Source: Sphingomonadales bacterium BRH_c3 | Lineage (GTDB): Bacteria; Pseudomonadota; Alphaproteobacteria; Sphingomonadales; Sphingomonadaceae | Direction: 5' to 3' | DNA length: 37,947 nucleotides | NCBI GenBank assembly: GCA_001515985.1 | Contig: LOET01000101.1 | Coordinates: 1 to 37,947 of the forward strand | Part shown: positions 8,875 to 17,549 of the stretch, one piece after another | How the letters are laid out: every line of letters begins with the position of its first letter | Numbering within the stretch: position 1 is the first letter of the stretch | The notes under the pieces: model-generated | Database searches by the model: none | What the model was told of the DNA's origin: nothing | The model's input: the letters and a program-made list of their open reading frames with translations, nothing else | Position numbers and translations under genes: made by a program

Positions 8875-10991
8875 GCCACCTTGCTTTCAAACTCTTTGCC
8901 CTGCCACAGCGGATCAATTGCCTCCGCCAATGGCATGGTGATGATAAATCGTGTTCCCAGCCCCTCACGGCTTTCGACATGCAGGCTCCCGCCCATCGCG
9001 CGAATGAGCTCCCTTGCTTCGAACGCGCCAATGCCAAACCCGCCTTCTTTTGAAGAAACGAACGGCTTGAAAAGACCGTTGCGCACGAATTCGGGCGACA
9101 TTCCCTTTCCGTTGTCGATCACCTCGACGCGGCCGGTCAATCCATCGCAGGAAACATTGATATAAACCGGGAGATTGGCGTCACTGGCATCGATCGCATT
9201 CTGCACAAGATGCTGAATCGCCTGCTCCATCGCCACGGGATCGCCGCGCACCACACAACTTTCGCTGCGAGCAACCCTGACAGGGTGGAGGGAGTTGGAA
9301 CGATTGGCCAGCGCATCCGCCATCGCGGCCAGATTGACCGCTGCCTGACGCTCGATCTTGCCGGTTCCATAGCGGCCGAGCCGGGCCAGCAACATTTGCA
9401 GCTTGTCTGCACTGTTACGCAGCGTGATCAGCATGTCTGCACGAAATTCCGGGTTTTCGGCATGCTTTTCGGCATTGCGGGCAAGCAGGGTCAACTGGCT
9501 TGCCAGGTTCTTTATGTCGTGCATCACGAAAGCAATCCGGCGGTTGAATTCGTCAAACCGGCCAGCTTCCATCAAGGCCTGCTGGCCCGTTTGTTCAGCC
9601 AGATAGCTGGCCAGCTGGCGGCCGGCCGCGCGCAGTAGATCAAAGTCTTCCCAGTCCAGAGCGCGCGCCACCGGTGGACGGGCCAGGATGACCACTCCAA
9701 CCAGCCGTTCGAAATGAATCAGCGGAATGGCAGCCCAGGCCGCAGGAGCGTCCCACAACCATTGAGGCAGTGGTTTCGCATAGGGATGGTGGACAGCCCC
9801 AGAGCGTAGGGCATCGATATCATAGATGAATTGGCTACGCTCAAACTGCGCTGCAAGGTCATGTTCAGCTGCCGGAGAAGGCACTTCGATCTCGGGCCAT
9901 TGCCAGCGGGCTACCAGTTCCAGCTCAGCTTCTTCATTGGGGGCAAGCAGCAATCCGGCAGGGCTATCGGTAATGTCTGCCATCGCCTTTACTGCGCGCT
10001 GGTTGAGGCTGCCTTCGTCAGCGCCCCCGCGCCCCATGGTTGCGGTGAAACGAAGCCACTCCGCTCGGTAGTCATAACGATGGCGGAAGAGGTGCTTGGC
10101 CAGCACTACCCGAAGCCAGGCACGCGCGCGCGCTGATGGCAGCCAGATAATCGCTGCGACGCTTGCGAAAACCATAAATCCCACTTGTGTCACACGGCCA
10201 AGGTCTCCGCCCAGCAACGCCAGCGAGCGACTGATCACCACCATCGCCATCAGGTAACCACCGATCAGCAGTAGCGAGAGGCTGCGGAAAGCGACCGCAC
10301 GCGACGGGCGAAACTGCAACCCCGCAGTGCCAGCATTGCTGCCGATCGCCAAGGCGAGGAACAGCAATCCGGTCACCAACCCGCGCAGCGCCAGCAAAAG
10401 TTCGGGAGGCTCGCTGCTGAGATAGGCGACCGTGTACAGATTGAGGTCGTAGAGCCAGATCCCCGCCAGTGCGAATGCGCTCCAACGCAGCAATTGCCTT
10501 GAGGCGACGGCCGCCCCGCCATACAGGTTATGCAGCAATACAAGCGCCCCGATCGTCACCAAAAGATGCAGGATGACCGATATCTGGTTCGTCAACGCTG
10601 CCAGCTCGGGCGTTGCGGCAACCCGCAGGCCAACAGCCAACAGCAAGGGCTGAAGCAGCTCGACCAGGAACAAGGTGCCCACCAGCGGCCGGATGGGCCG
10701 CATGCTTTCGTCCCGTCCGTCATTCGCGAACAGACGGAACAGCAGATAGACCAACGAAAGGTTGCGCGCTGATTCAGCGAGCCCTGTAGCTAGCGAGGCA
10801 GGTGACAGGGCAGCAGACAATGCGGCCCAGAGCCCGGTCAGCATTATAGCAAGGACTGCGGCCCAGCGGTCAAGCCGCGTCCTGTCTCCCATGCGCAGGA
10901 TCCACAAAGCCGAAGCGAGGCAAAAGGCGGCGCCGCCAATATTGCCGATCTGACCGGCCAGCTGCAGCAGCGAAAGGTCGGTTCCGAGCAT
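8871..10991 (-). CDS. prsK: XrtA/PEP-CTERM system histidine kinase
   Basis: This 706-residue membrane sensor kinase has a hydrophobic N-terminal half with about 8-10 predicted helices (to about residue 300), a GAF-like region (about 320-470) and a kinase core. The phosphorylated His is in FVMHDIKNLASQL near residue 491; the ATPase shows the N box QHLVQNAID, VIDNGKGMSP and GFGIGAFEARELI. This order is that of PrsK. It presumably senses an envelope or cell-surface signal and phosphorylates PrsR, encoded next and overlapping by four bases. The ATG at 10991 has AAGGAA upstream; an earlier in-frame ATG at 11012 is possible. Confidence 0.88.
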   Translation of the reverse strand: MLGTDLSLLQLAGQIGNIGGAAFCLASALWILRMGDRTRLDRWAAVLAIMLTGLWAALSAALSPASLATGLAESARNLSLVYLLFRLFANDGRDESMRPIRPLVGTLFLVELLQPLLLAVGLRVAATPELAALTNQISVILHLLVTIGALVLLHNLYGGAAVASRQLLRWSAFALAGIWLYDLNLYTVAYLSSEPPELLLALRGLVTGLLFLALAIGSNAGTAGLQFRPSRAVAFRSLSLLLIGGYLMAMVVISRSLALLGGDLGRVTQVGFMVFASVAAIIWLPSARARAWLRVVLAKHLFRHRYDYRAEWLRFTATMGRGGADEGSLNQRAVKAMADITDSPAGLLLAPNEEAELELVARWQWPEIEVPSPAAEHDLAAQFERSQFIYDIDALRSGAVHHPYAKPLPQWLWDAPAAWAAIPLIHFERLVGVVILARPPVARALDWEDFDLLRAAGRQLASYLAEQTGQQALMEAGRFDEFNRRIAFVMHDIKNLASQLTLLARNAEKHAENPEFRADMLITLRNSADKLQMLLARLGRYGTGKIERQAAVNLAAMADALANRSNSLHPVRVARSESCVVRGDPVAMEQAIQHLVQNAIDASDANLPVYINVSCDGLTGRVEVIDNGKGMSPEFVRNGLFKPFVSSKEGGFGIGAFEARELIRAMGGSLHVESREGLGTRFIITMPLAEAIDPLWQGKEFESKVA

Positions 10992-11216
10992 CACACCGGA
11001 TTCCTTGCGCAAGCCGCTACGGCATGTGTGCCGCAGCGCGCGTAGAAATCAAAGATGGACCGTTCGCCCTGCATGTTCGCGTGTGGTTGCCTCGCAATGC
11101 CAATCACATCGCGTATTAAGAGGGAGAAATGAAATGTCGGTAAATTTTACACTCGGCCATTTCCATCAGCATTCCTGCCACATTGCGTGATTGACGCATT
11201 TATAACCGGCATACTG

Positions 11217-12608
11217 CTAGTGATCGCGCAAGGGATTGAATTCAAACGGAGTAACGCCGCGCGTGACTCGATCGATACGCAAGGGCGCGCCGCGCGGTGG
11301 CAGCGACCGCTGGCGGCAACCTTCCCGGTAACACCGCGCACAGCCAAGCCCGATCGGCTCTGCAGCCTTTGGATCTAGCGAAACGCCCTTCGCCGCAGCC
11401 ATCTGACTGCCAAAACGCGTCTCGACGCCCAGCACGATCACAAAACGGGCATCGTCGCCCGCACCAATCGCGTCGACGGTGCGGGCAAAGGTAAGCCAGT
11501 GAGCAGGCCCGGAATCCGCACCTTCAACCATCACCGGCTGAACACACAAGTCTCCGCGCCGTTCAAATGCCATGTGTGCCACCCAAAGCGGGCATGTGGC
11601 TTCACTTTCAAGCAGGGTAGCCCCGCTGGCACCGGAAAAGCGTTTCGAAAACTGGCCCGCACGGTCAAGCCTTGCCATGAAAAACGGCAGGCCGCGCTGA
11701 CCAACCCGCTGCATTGTGGTGAGACGATGCGCGAGTTGTTCGAAACTGACTCCGAAGCGCCGTTGCAGCACCAAGAAGTCATATCCGGTCTGTTCGCATG
11801 CGCGCAGGAACCGGCCATAGGGCATCAGCAGCGCCGCCGCGAAATATGCCGTCAGGTGCCGTTCGAACAACTGCCTTGATGCGGCATCGTCAAGCTGGGC
11901 ACCGGCAACAAGTCTGGAGATCGCTTCGCGCTGTTCCAGCGCCACCAATTGCGCGGCAATCTGGAAATTGCGTGAGGACCGATCGAGCATCTCGGACAGC
12001 TGGAGTTGGCGGGCGTGCAAATCGAGCCGGCGCAGCCAATCGGGCATGACGTCGAGCGGTAGAATACGCACGGTGAGCTGGTGTTTGTCACGCAGGCGTT
12101 CGGTCAGCGCCGCCCCAAGGTCGCTATGGGAAAGACGCAGTTCGTCAGCCAGATCTTCGGCAGCGTGATCGAGATCGGCGAAATGGTTTCGCCAACGCTC
12201 GATCTCGCGCCTTGAGGCGATTAGCGAATCGTTGATTCCACCAGTTTCCTGGCCACTGCGATCGTAAAGCCGGGCGAACGCCGCTGCCGCCTGAGGCGCG
12301 GCGGCCAGCAATTCGCTCACTTCGTCGCGGTCTATGCCCAGATCGGCAAAGCGTTCGTCCGCTAACCTGCGTGCCAGTCCGTCCACGCCGCCAATCGCTT
12401 CATCCTCACGCAATGTGCGTGGATCGAAGTCAAATCGCTCGATCACCTGCACCAGCACTCGCGCGGATAGTGGACGCTGGTTACGTTCGATCAGGTTTAG
12501 GTAGCTGGGGCTGATGCCCAATGTTGCGGCCATTGCCGCCTGGGTCAGCCCCTCGCGCTTACGCAATCGGCGTAAGGCCGGGCCCGCGAGAAGAGAAGTA
12601 TCAGCCAT
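11217..12608 (-). CDS. ScfR/RamB-type HTH regulator of the glyoxylate shunt
   Basis: This 463-residue protein starts with an XRE helix-turn-helix (about 10-65, LRKREGLTQAAMAATLGIS and PSYLNLIERNQRPLS). The middle region is related to ImmA/IrrE, and the C-terminal DUF2083-like domain holds a cysteine cluster, CARCYREGC. RamB/ScfR proteins repress or activate glyoxylate-cycle and short-chain acyl metabolism in response to acyl-CoA. The HExxH zinc motif of true ImmA peptidases is absent; only the later YFAAALLMPYGRF block remains, so it should act as a regulator without peptidase activity. It is divergent from isocitrate lyase, its probable target. There is no clear Shine-Dalgarno sequence before the ATG. 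Confidence 0.85.
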   Translation of the reverse strand: MADTSLLAGPALRRLRKREGLTQAAMAATLGISPSYLNLIERNQRPLSARVLVQVIERFDFDPRTLREDEAIGGVDGLARRLADERFADLGIDRDEVSELLAAAPQAAAAFARLYDRSGQETGGINDSLIASRREIERWRNHFADLDHAAEDLADELRLSHSDLGAALTERLRDKHQLTVRILPLDVMPDWLRRLDLHARQLQLSEMLDRSSRNFQIAAQLVALEQREAISRLVAGAQLDDAASRQLFERHLTAYFAAALLMPYGRFLRACEQTGYDFLVLQRRFGVSFEQLAHRLTTMQRVGQRGLPFFMARLDRAGQFSKRFSGASGATLLESEATCPLWVAHMAFERRGDLCVQPVMVEGADSGPAHWLTFARTVDAIGAGDDARFVIVLGVETRFGSQMAAAKGVSLDPKAAEPIGLGCARCYREGCRQRSLPPRGAPLRIDRVTRGVTPFEFNPLRDH

Positions 12609-12658
12609 AATGTCAATATATTTACATTTTTACAGAGTTGGAAGCCGAAAAATGCTCA

Positions 12659-12694
12659 CGAAGACAAGATATTTTGTAATTTTCCCTGTCTTCG
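12659..12694. promoter_or_regulatory. 36-bp dyad between the scfR-like gene and isocitrate lyase (candidate operator)
   Basis: CGAAGACA (12659-12666) and TGTCTTCG (12687-12694) form a perfect 8-bp inverted repeat separated by a 20-base AT-rich centre containing ATATTTTGTAATTTT. Two TTTACA hexamers lie just to the left (12620-12632). It sits in the 149-bp divergent promoter region, so an operator for the adjacent regulator is a reasonable guess; a structured leader is the alternative. Confidence 0.4.
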
Positions 12695-12757
12695 TAGCGT
12701 TCCGTCCGTCATTGATGCCTGCAAGGGGCGCCTCCCCGCCCAAGCAGGAGACAATGA

Positions 12758-14356
12758 ATGACCTACCAGGCTTCCATCGCAGCGATGCGCAAGACCATCG
12801 AAACGAATGGCGCGCCGTGGAACGCGATCGACGCGGAAAGCGCGGCTCGCATGCAAATGCAGAACCGTTTCCGGACCGGACTCGACATCGCGAAATTCAC
12901 CGCGAAGATCATGCGCGAGGATATGGCAGCCTATGACGCTGACCCAGCCAATTACACCCAGTCGCTGGGTTGCTGGCACGGGTTCATCGCCCAGCAGAAG
13001 CTGATCAGCATCAAGAAGCATTTCGGTAGCACCAAGCGCCGTTATCTCTACCTTTCGGGCTGGATGGTTGCTGCGCTGCGGAGCGAATTCGGCCCGCTAC
13101 CTGACCAATCGATGCACGAAAAAACCAGCGTGCCTGCCCTGATCGAGGAAATCTACACTTTCCTCAAGCAGGCCGACGCGCGCGAACTGGGCATGATGTT
13201 CCGCGATCTCGATGCGGCCCGTGAGCGCGGCGATGAAATCGAGGCCAAGCGCATTGAAGCCGCGATCGACAATTATGAGACACATATTGTGCCCATCATC
13301 GCTGACATCGATGCAGGTTTCGGCAATGCCGAGGCAACTTATCTGCTCGCCAAGAAAATGATTGAAGCAGGCGCCTGCGCGATCCAGATCGAGAACCAGG
13401 TTTCTGACGAAAAGCAATGCGGCCATCAGGATGGCAAGGTTACGGTTCCGCACGAGGAATTCCTGCAGAAAATCCGCGCGGTCCGTCACGCCTTCCTGGA
13501 GCTGGGTGTTGAAGACGGGATCATCGTTGCCCGCACCGATTCGCTTGGTGCAGGCCTGACCAAGTCGATCGCTTACACCAAGGACGAGGGCGATCTGGGC
13601 GATCAGTACAACAGCTTTCTCGATTGCGAAGAGGTCGATCCGTCCGGCATCAGGAACGGGGATGTCTTTCTCAGCCGCGAAGGCAAGCTGCTGCGCCCCA
13701 AACGCCTGCCTTCAAATCTTTACCAGTTCCGCGCCGGCACGGGTGAAGATCGCTGTGTGCTCGACTGCATCACATCGCTCCAGAACGGTGCAGACCTGCT
13801 GTGGATCGAGACAGAGAAACCGCATATCGGCCAGATCGGCGGCATGGTAGACCGCATCCGCGAAGTGATCCCTAACGCCAAGCTGGTCTACAACAACTCG
13901 CCCAGCTTCAACTGGACGCTGAATTTCCGTCAGCAGGTCTATGACGCCTGGGAAGCCGAGGGTCGCGATCTGTCAATTTATGACCGGGCCAAGCTGATGA
14001 GCATCGACTACGATGGTAGCGCGCTCGCTGATGAAGCCGATCGCCGGATCCAGACCTTCCAGCGCGACTCCGCTGCGCAGGCCGGAATCTTCCATCACCT
14101 GATTACTTTGCCGACCTATCACACGGCCGCGCTGAGCACAGACAACCTCGCCAAGCGCTATTTCGGCGAGGAAGGCATGCTGGGCTATGTCAAGCAGGTC
14201 CAGCGCGAGGAAATTCGCCAAGGCATCGCCTGTGTGAAGCATCAGAATATGGCCGGCAGCGACATCGGTGACGACCACAAGGAATACTTTGCCGGCGAAG
14301 CGGCCCTCAAAGCCGGCGGCAAGGAAAACACCATGAACCAGTTCGAAGCTGCATAG
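12758..14356 (+). CDS. aceA: Isocitrate lyase (long form)
   Basis: This 532-residue enzyme cleaves isocitrate to glyoxylate and succinate, the entry step of the glyoxylate shunt for growth on acetate and fatty acids. The active-site block DEKQCGHQDGKVTVPHEEF puts the catalytic Cys at 221 and His at 223; metal-binding residues lie in IADIDAGFGN and IIVARTDSLGAG. The length and KQCGH (in place of KKCGH) match the longer isocitrate lyase class of pseudomonads and many alphaproteobacteria. The start has AGGAG seven bases upstream. It is divergent from the ScfR-like regulator and followed after ten bases by a 55-residue gene. Malate synthase is not in the window. Confidence 0.95.
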   Translation: MTYQASIAAMRKTIETNGAPWNAIDAESAARMQMQNRFRTGLDIAKFTAKIMREDMAAYDADPANYTQSLGCWHGFIAQQKLISIKKHFGSTKRRYLYLSGWMVAALRSEFGPLPDQSMHEKTSVPALIEEIYTFLKQADARELGMMFRDLDAARERGDEIEAKRIEAAIDNYETHIVPIIADIDAGFGNAEATYLLAKKMIEAGACAIQIENQVSDEKQCGHQDGKVTVPHEEFLQKIRAVRHAFLELGVEDGIIVARTDSLGAGLTKSIAYTKDEGDLGDQYNSFLDCEEVDPSGIRNGDVFLSREGKLLRPKRLPSNLYQFRAGTGEDRCVLDCITSLQNGADLLWIETEKPHIGQIGGMVDRIREVIPNAKLVYNNSPSFNWTLNFRQQVYDAWEAEGRDLSIYDRAKLMSIDYDGSALADEADRRIQTFQRDSAAQAGIFHHLITLPTYHTAALSTDNLAKRYFGEEGMLGYVKQVQREEIRQGIACVKHQNMAGSDIGDDHKEYFAGEAALKAGGKENTMNQFEAA

Positions 14357-14366
14357 GAGAGCGGAT

Positions 14367-14534
14367 ATGAGCGATACCCCCACCAAGGAACCGGGCCGTG
14401 CACGCGCCCTGCTCTCCACTGCCGATTTCAAGCTGCTGCGCCGCGCGCTCGAAAGCCACGCCCGCGCCACGGATGATCGTGACGAGCTGGCCAAGATCAA
14501 CGCGTTGCACCACCGATTAGGCACATATAGCTGA
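14367..14534 (+). CDS. 55-residue hypothetical protein downstream of isocitrate lyase
   Basis: An open frame of 55 codons starts at an ATG with AGGAGA seven bases upstream and stops at TGA 14532-14534, ten bases after the isocitrate lyase stop and before a strong terminator. The protein is charged and probably helical, with LLSTADFKLLRRALESHA and DDRDELAKINALHHRLG. I do not recognise the family. Good ribosome binding site, operon position and placement before the terminator argue that it is a real gene, perhaps a small partner or modulator connected with the glyoxylate shunt; that role is inference. Confidence 0.65.
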   Translation: MSDTPTKEPGRARALLSTADFKLLRRALESHARATDDRDELAKINALHHRLGTYS

Positions 14535-14587
14535 CACAGATCCGGGGCACTCCCCTGCCCTGCACACTTTCTCCTGGGGAGGAGAAC

Positions 14588-14628
14588 ACGGCCGTCGGAA
14601 CGCCCCCCGTTCCGGCGGCCGTCACTTT
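14588..14628 (+). terminator. Rho-independent terminator after isocitrate lyase and small gene
   Basis: ACGGCCGTCGGAACG (14588-14602) pairs with CGTTCCGGCGGCCGT (14608-14622) to make a 15-bp stem with one G-U pair and a CCCCC loop, followed by CACTTTT. It ends the aceA transcript. Confidence 0.85.
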
Positions 14629-14674
14629 TCCGCGATCGCCAACTTTATGCAGCTATCCGCACCAACGCCCGCAG

Positions 14675-16474
14675 CTACATTCCGTAAGTCTTCACCAGCA
14701 GGATCGAAAGCGTGGCAACCATCAACAGCACCAATGGAACACCGGTGCGTATATAGTCTTTGAACTGGTAACTACCCTCGGACATGATCAGCATATTGGT
14801 TTGGTATGCGATCGGCGTTGCATAGCAAAGATTGCAGCCAAACAGCACTGCGAGGATCAGTGGCTCTGGCGGCAAGCCCAATTGGTTTGCAATGTTGAAG
14901 GCGATCGGAGTGCCCACTGTTGCAGCCGTGGCGTTTGACGCAAAATTGGTCAGCAACGTCACGAACAGCATGATCGCCGCTAGCACTGCCGCAGCCGGAA
15001 GATGTTGCAACCCCAGCGACATTGTTTCGCCCAGCCAGGCGGCGGCCCCACTGTCATCGATGATCCGCCCGATCGCTATGCTGGCAGCCACAAGCACAAT
15101 GACCTTGCCTGAAAGTGCTCGCCCAACTCGGTCAAACTTCACACAGCCGGTCACGAACATCAGGATCGAGCCTGCCAGCGCGGAAATTGCAATCGGGAAA
15201 AGGCCGATCGATGCAGTGAAGACCGAGAAGAACATGATTGCTGCGGAAAGCACAGCCTTGGACTTGCGCGGCAGCTCCCGCGCGCCCTCGAGCATCAGAA
15301 GGCTGTCAGCGTCGGCGAATTCTTGCAGGCTCTCAGGCAGGCCCATAACGAGGAGCACATCGCCTTCCGAAATGCGCAGGTCGCCGCCTTCACTATATTG
15401 ATCGCGCTCGCCCATCAGCCTTTCGGGCCGGTGGATTCCGAGAATTGCAACCCCGTACAAATCCGCGATTCCCGATGTAGGCAACGTGCGATTGATAAGC
15501 CGGGAATCGGCCGTCACGGTCATTTCGACAACGGTAATGTCCTGCCCCTTGGCAGCAGATTCGCGCCGTATACGGTCAACCACCCAGCTTGGGGCAAGTT
15601 GGCCCTTCAACACGCGCACCGCATCCTCCAGCGCTTCGTGCGTGCCTGAAATGTGCAAGCGCTGCTGAGGTTGCAAGGGACCGCCAGGCTGATCGTGAAA
15701 AAGAATGTCATCTGACAGGCGCGGGACGATCGCCGCGATTTCCTCGCCCACAAGCGCACTCTCCGGCCCGATTCTGAGGCGGGTATGGAACCGGCGTTTG
15801 ACGGATTTCTGCGTTACGCTGTTGTCACCCAGCAGGCGCGGCATGACAAGCCATAGGTAGGGCAGCGCCACGAGTGCCGCCACAAGCACAATCGGCGTAT
15901 AATGAAACACACTCATCTGCGGCATGCCCAGGTCAACCGCAATCGAGACGACAAGGATGTTGGTGGAAGTGCCTATCGTCGTTGCCATGCCGCCGATCAA
16001 CACCGCTGCATTGAGCGGGATCAAAGTCTTGGAAGCGGGCATGGCACCCCGCGCAGCCAGCGCCACAAAAATCGGCATCAGTAGAACCAGCACCGGCGTG
16101 TCATTCACAGCCATGGAGAGGGTCATCGCAAGCAACAGCGAAACCAGCAGGCCCAGCTGCAGATTTATCTTGAATACCCGCTCCAGAATGCGCGCTGCTG
16201 GTTCCAATGCACCGGTTACCACCAGTCCGCGGCCCATGATCATCAACGCGCAGATGGTGATCAGCGCATAGTGCCCGAAACCGGCGAAGGCGAGAATCAG
16301 GCCATCGGTCGGACGGGTGCCTTCGAGCGGGAAGAAATACAGCCCTACCGCAATCACAGCGATGGTCAGCAAGGAAATGATTTCAATCGGCATCCGCCCT
16401 CGAGCGAATGCGATGAACATGGCCACGGTGACCACCATCGCTGCCATGGCGTGGAAGGAAGGTAAGGCCAGCAT
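14675..16474 (-). CDS. SLC13-type anion permease with TrkA-C domains
   Basis: This 599-residue protein has two membrane halves flanking a soluble middle part. The first half includes LSMAVNDTPVLVLLMPIF and GGMATTIGTSTNILVV; the second includes TNFASNATAATVGTPIAF, the paired Asn/Thr-rich motifs of the DASS family. Between them (about residues 235-440) are two TrkA-C-like regulatory domains (RIGPESALVGEEIA and EGDVLLVMGLPESLQEF). Such SLC13-like proteins move sulfate, dicarboxylates or similar anions with sodium; the substrate here is unknown. The ATG at 16474 is preferred because an in-frame extension to 16624 would overlap tRNA-Leu and is not membrane-like. AAGG lies upstream. Confidence 0.85.
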   Translation of the reverse strand: MLALPSFHAMAAMVVTVAMFIAFARGRMPIEIISLLTIAVIAVGLYFFPLEGTRPTDGLILAFAGFGHYALITICALMIMGRGLVVTGALEPAARILERVFKINLQLGLLVSLLLAMTLSMAVNDTPVLVLLMPIFVALAARGAMPASKTLIPLNAAVLIGGMATTIGTSTNILVVSIAVDLGMPQMSVFHYTPIVLVAALVALPYLWLVMPRLLGDNSVTQKSVKRRFHTRLRIGPESALVGEEIAAIVPRLSDDILFHDQPGGPLQPQQRLHISGTHEALEDAVRVLKGQLAPSWVVDRIRRESAAKGQDITVVEMTVTADSRLINRTLPTSGIADLYGVAILGIHRPERLMGERDQYSEGGDLRISEGDVLLVMGLPESLQEFADADSLLMLEGARELPRKSKAVLSAAIMFFSVFTASIGLFPIAISALAGSILMFVTGCVKFDRVGRALSGKVIVLVAASIAIGRIIDDSGAAAWLGETMSLGLQHLPAAAVLAAIMLFVTLLTNFASNATAATVGTPIAFNIANQLGLPPEPLILAVLFGCNLCYATPIAYQTNMLIMSEGSYQFKDYIRTGVPLVLLMVATLSILLVKTYGM

Positions 16475-16569
16475 CGCTAACCTTGTGAATCCCAAAGCCG
16501 AGCCAAAATTACAAGCGCTTTTGCTGAGGGAGCGTTGCAGGTCGCCGTGCCCATCCAATCGAACAGACC

Positions 16570-16586
16570 GGCCAGGCAGCCTGGCC
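16570..16586 (-). terminator. Hairpin downstream of tRNA-Leu
   Basis: GGCCAGG-CAG-CCTGGCC is a perfect 7-bp hairpin nine bases past the tRNA-Leu CCA end on the minus strand. It lacks a strong T run, so termination or 3' processing is likely but not certain. Confidence 0.4.
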
Positions 16587-16594
16587 AGTGAGCT

Positions 16595-16679
16595 TGGTGC
16601 CTCTGGCCGGAGTCGAACCGGCACTTCCGAAGAAACTCGATTTTGAGTCGAGCGCGTCTACCAATTCCGCCACAGAGGC
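16595..16679 (-). tRNA. tRNA-Leu(CAA)
   Basis: The minus strand folds as a class II tRNA of 85 nt. The acceptor stem GCCTCTG pairs with CAGAGGC, the anticodon stem CTCGA/TCGAG closes the loop CTCAAAA with anticodon CAA, the variable arm is long, the T arm reads GCCGGTTCGACTCCGGC and the CCA end is encoded. It reads UUG. Confidence 0.95.
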
Positions 16680-16722
16680 ACTGTCACGGGAGCGAGGCGG
16701 ATAGCCGCGCCATCGACAGTCT

Positions 16723-17544
16723 TCAAGTTTTCAATGCGCCCGCAAGCAATTTGTGTAACCTGGAATGCAGCACGTCGTTGGCCGCCAGAACCTGTGCCGC
16801 ATGGATCGATTGCGAACGACCGCGAAAATCGCTCACGAAGCCGCCCGCTTCGCGCACCAGCAAGCAGCCGGCGGCCGTATCCCAATCGCTAAGTCCGGTT
16901 TCCCAGAACCCGTCAAACCGGCCCGCTGCAAGCCAGGCCAGGTCAAGCGAGGCTGCGCCAAAGCGGCGAATACCGGCAACATTTGGGCCAATCGCGGCGT
17001 AGATTTTCATCCATTCTTCCGCGTCCCCCGCACCCTGGAACGGAATGCCGGTGGCAATCAGTGCTTCAGACAGGCGGGAACGCGCCGATACGCGCAAGCG
17101 GGCATCCTGCAACCAGGCCCCGCGCGACTTTTCCGCCCAGAATGTCTCATCCGTAATCGGCTGGTAGATCACACCCGCAGTCACCTCATCCCAGCCTGAA
17201 CCATCCGGCTTGGGCTCCTGAACCGCAATCGAGATCGCGAAATGCGGGATGCCGTGCAGGAAGTTGCTGGTACCGTCGAGCGGATCGATGATCCAGCGCG
17301 GCTTGTTGGGATCGCCTTCGATAATTCCCGCCTCTTCCAGCACAAAGCCCCAATCGGGCCGCGCATGAAGCAGTTCATCATAGATCGCGCGTTCGGCGCG
17401 CATATCTGCCTTGGAAACAAAATCCGCCGGCCCTTTACGGCTGACCTGCAGGTGTTCGACTTCGCCGAAGTCACGCCGCAAACGGCCGCCCGCCTTGCGG
17501 GCCGCCTTTTCCATCACGCGAATGAGACCGGAATACATGGACAT
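16723..17544 (-). CDS. suhB: Inositol monophosphatase family protein (SuhB-like)
   Basis: This 273-residue phosphatase carries the family metal sites: FVLEEAG (a variant of the usual EESG), WIIDPLDGTSNFLHG around residues 84-98 and SDWDTAAGCLLVREAGG near 220-236. Members hydrolyse myo-inositol phosphates or related sugar phosphates with magnesium, and SuhB in enterobacteria also assists rRNA antitermination. The gene starts five bases after the efp stop and is probably co-transcribed with it. The Ser-to-Ala change in EESG occurs in some family members and is not by itself a sign of inactivity. Confidence 0.9.
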   Translation of the reverse strand: MSMYSGLIRVMEKAARKAGGRLRRDFGEVEHLQVSRKGPADFVSKADMRAERAIYDELLHARPDWGFVLEEAGIIEGDPNKPRWIIDPLDGTSNFLHGIPHFAISIAVQEPKPDGSGWDEVTAGVIYQPITDETFWAEKSRGAWLQDARLRVSARSRLSEALIATGIPFQGAGDAEEWMKIYAAIGPNVAGIRRFGAASLDLAWLAAGRFDGFWETGLSDWDTAAGCLLVREAGGFVSDFRGRSQSIHAAQVLAANDVLHSRLHKLLAGALKT

Positions 17545-17549
17545 GGGTG

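Noticed and set aside
7447-9165. A 572-codon open frame on the plus strand opposite prsR
   Set aside because: Same codon-bias artefact; prsR and prsK carry full catalytic motifs on the minus strand.
11013-11216. Possible sigma-54 promoter before prsK (TGGCAGGAATGC on the minus strand)
   Set aside because: The GG and GC elements are 7 bases apart and not the required 10, so it cannot be a sigma-54 site.
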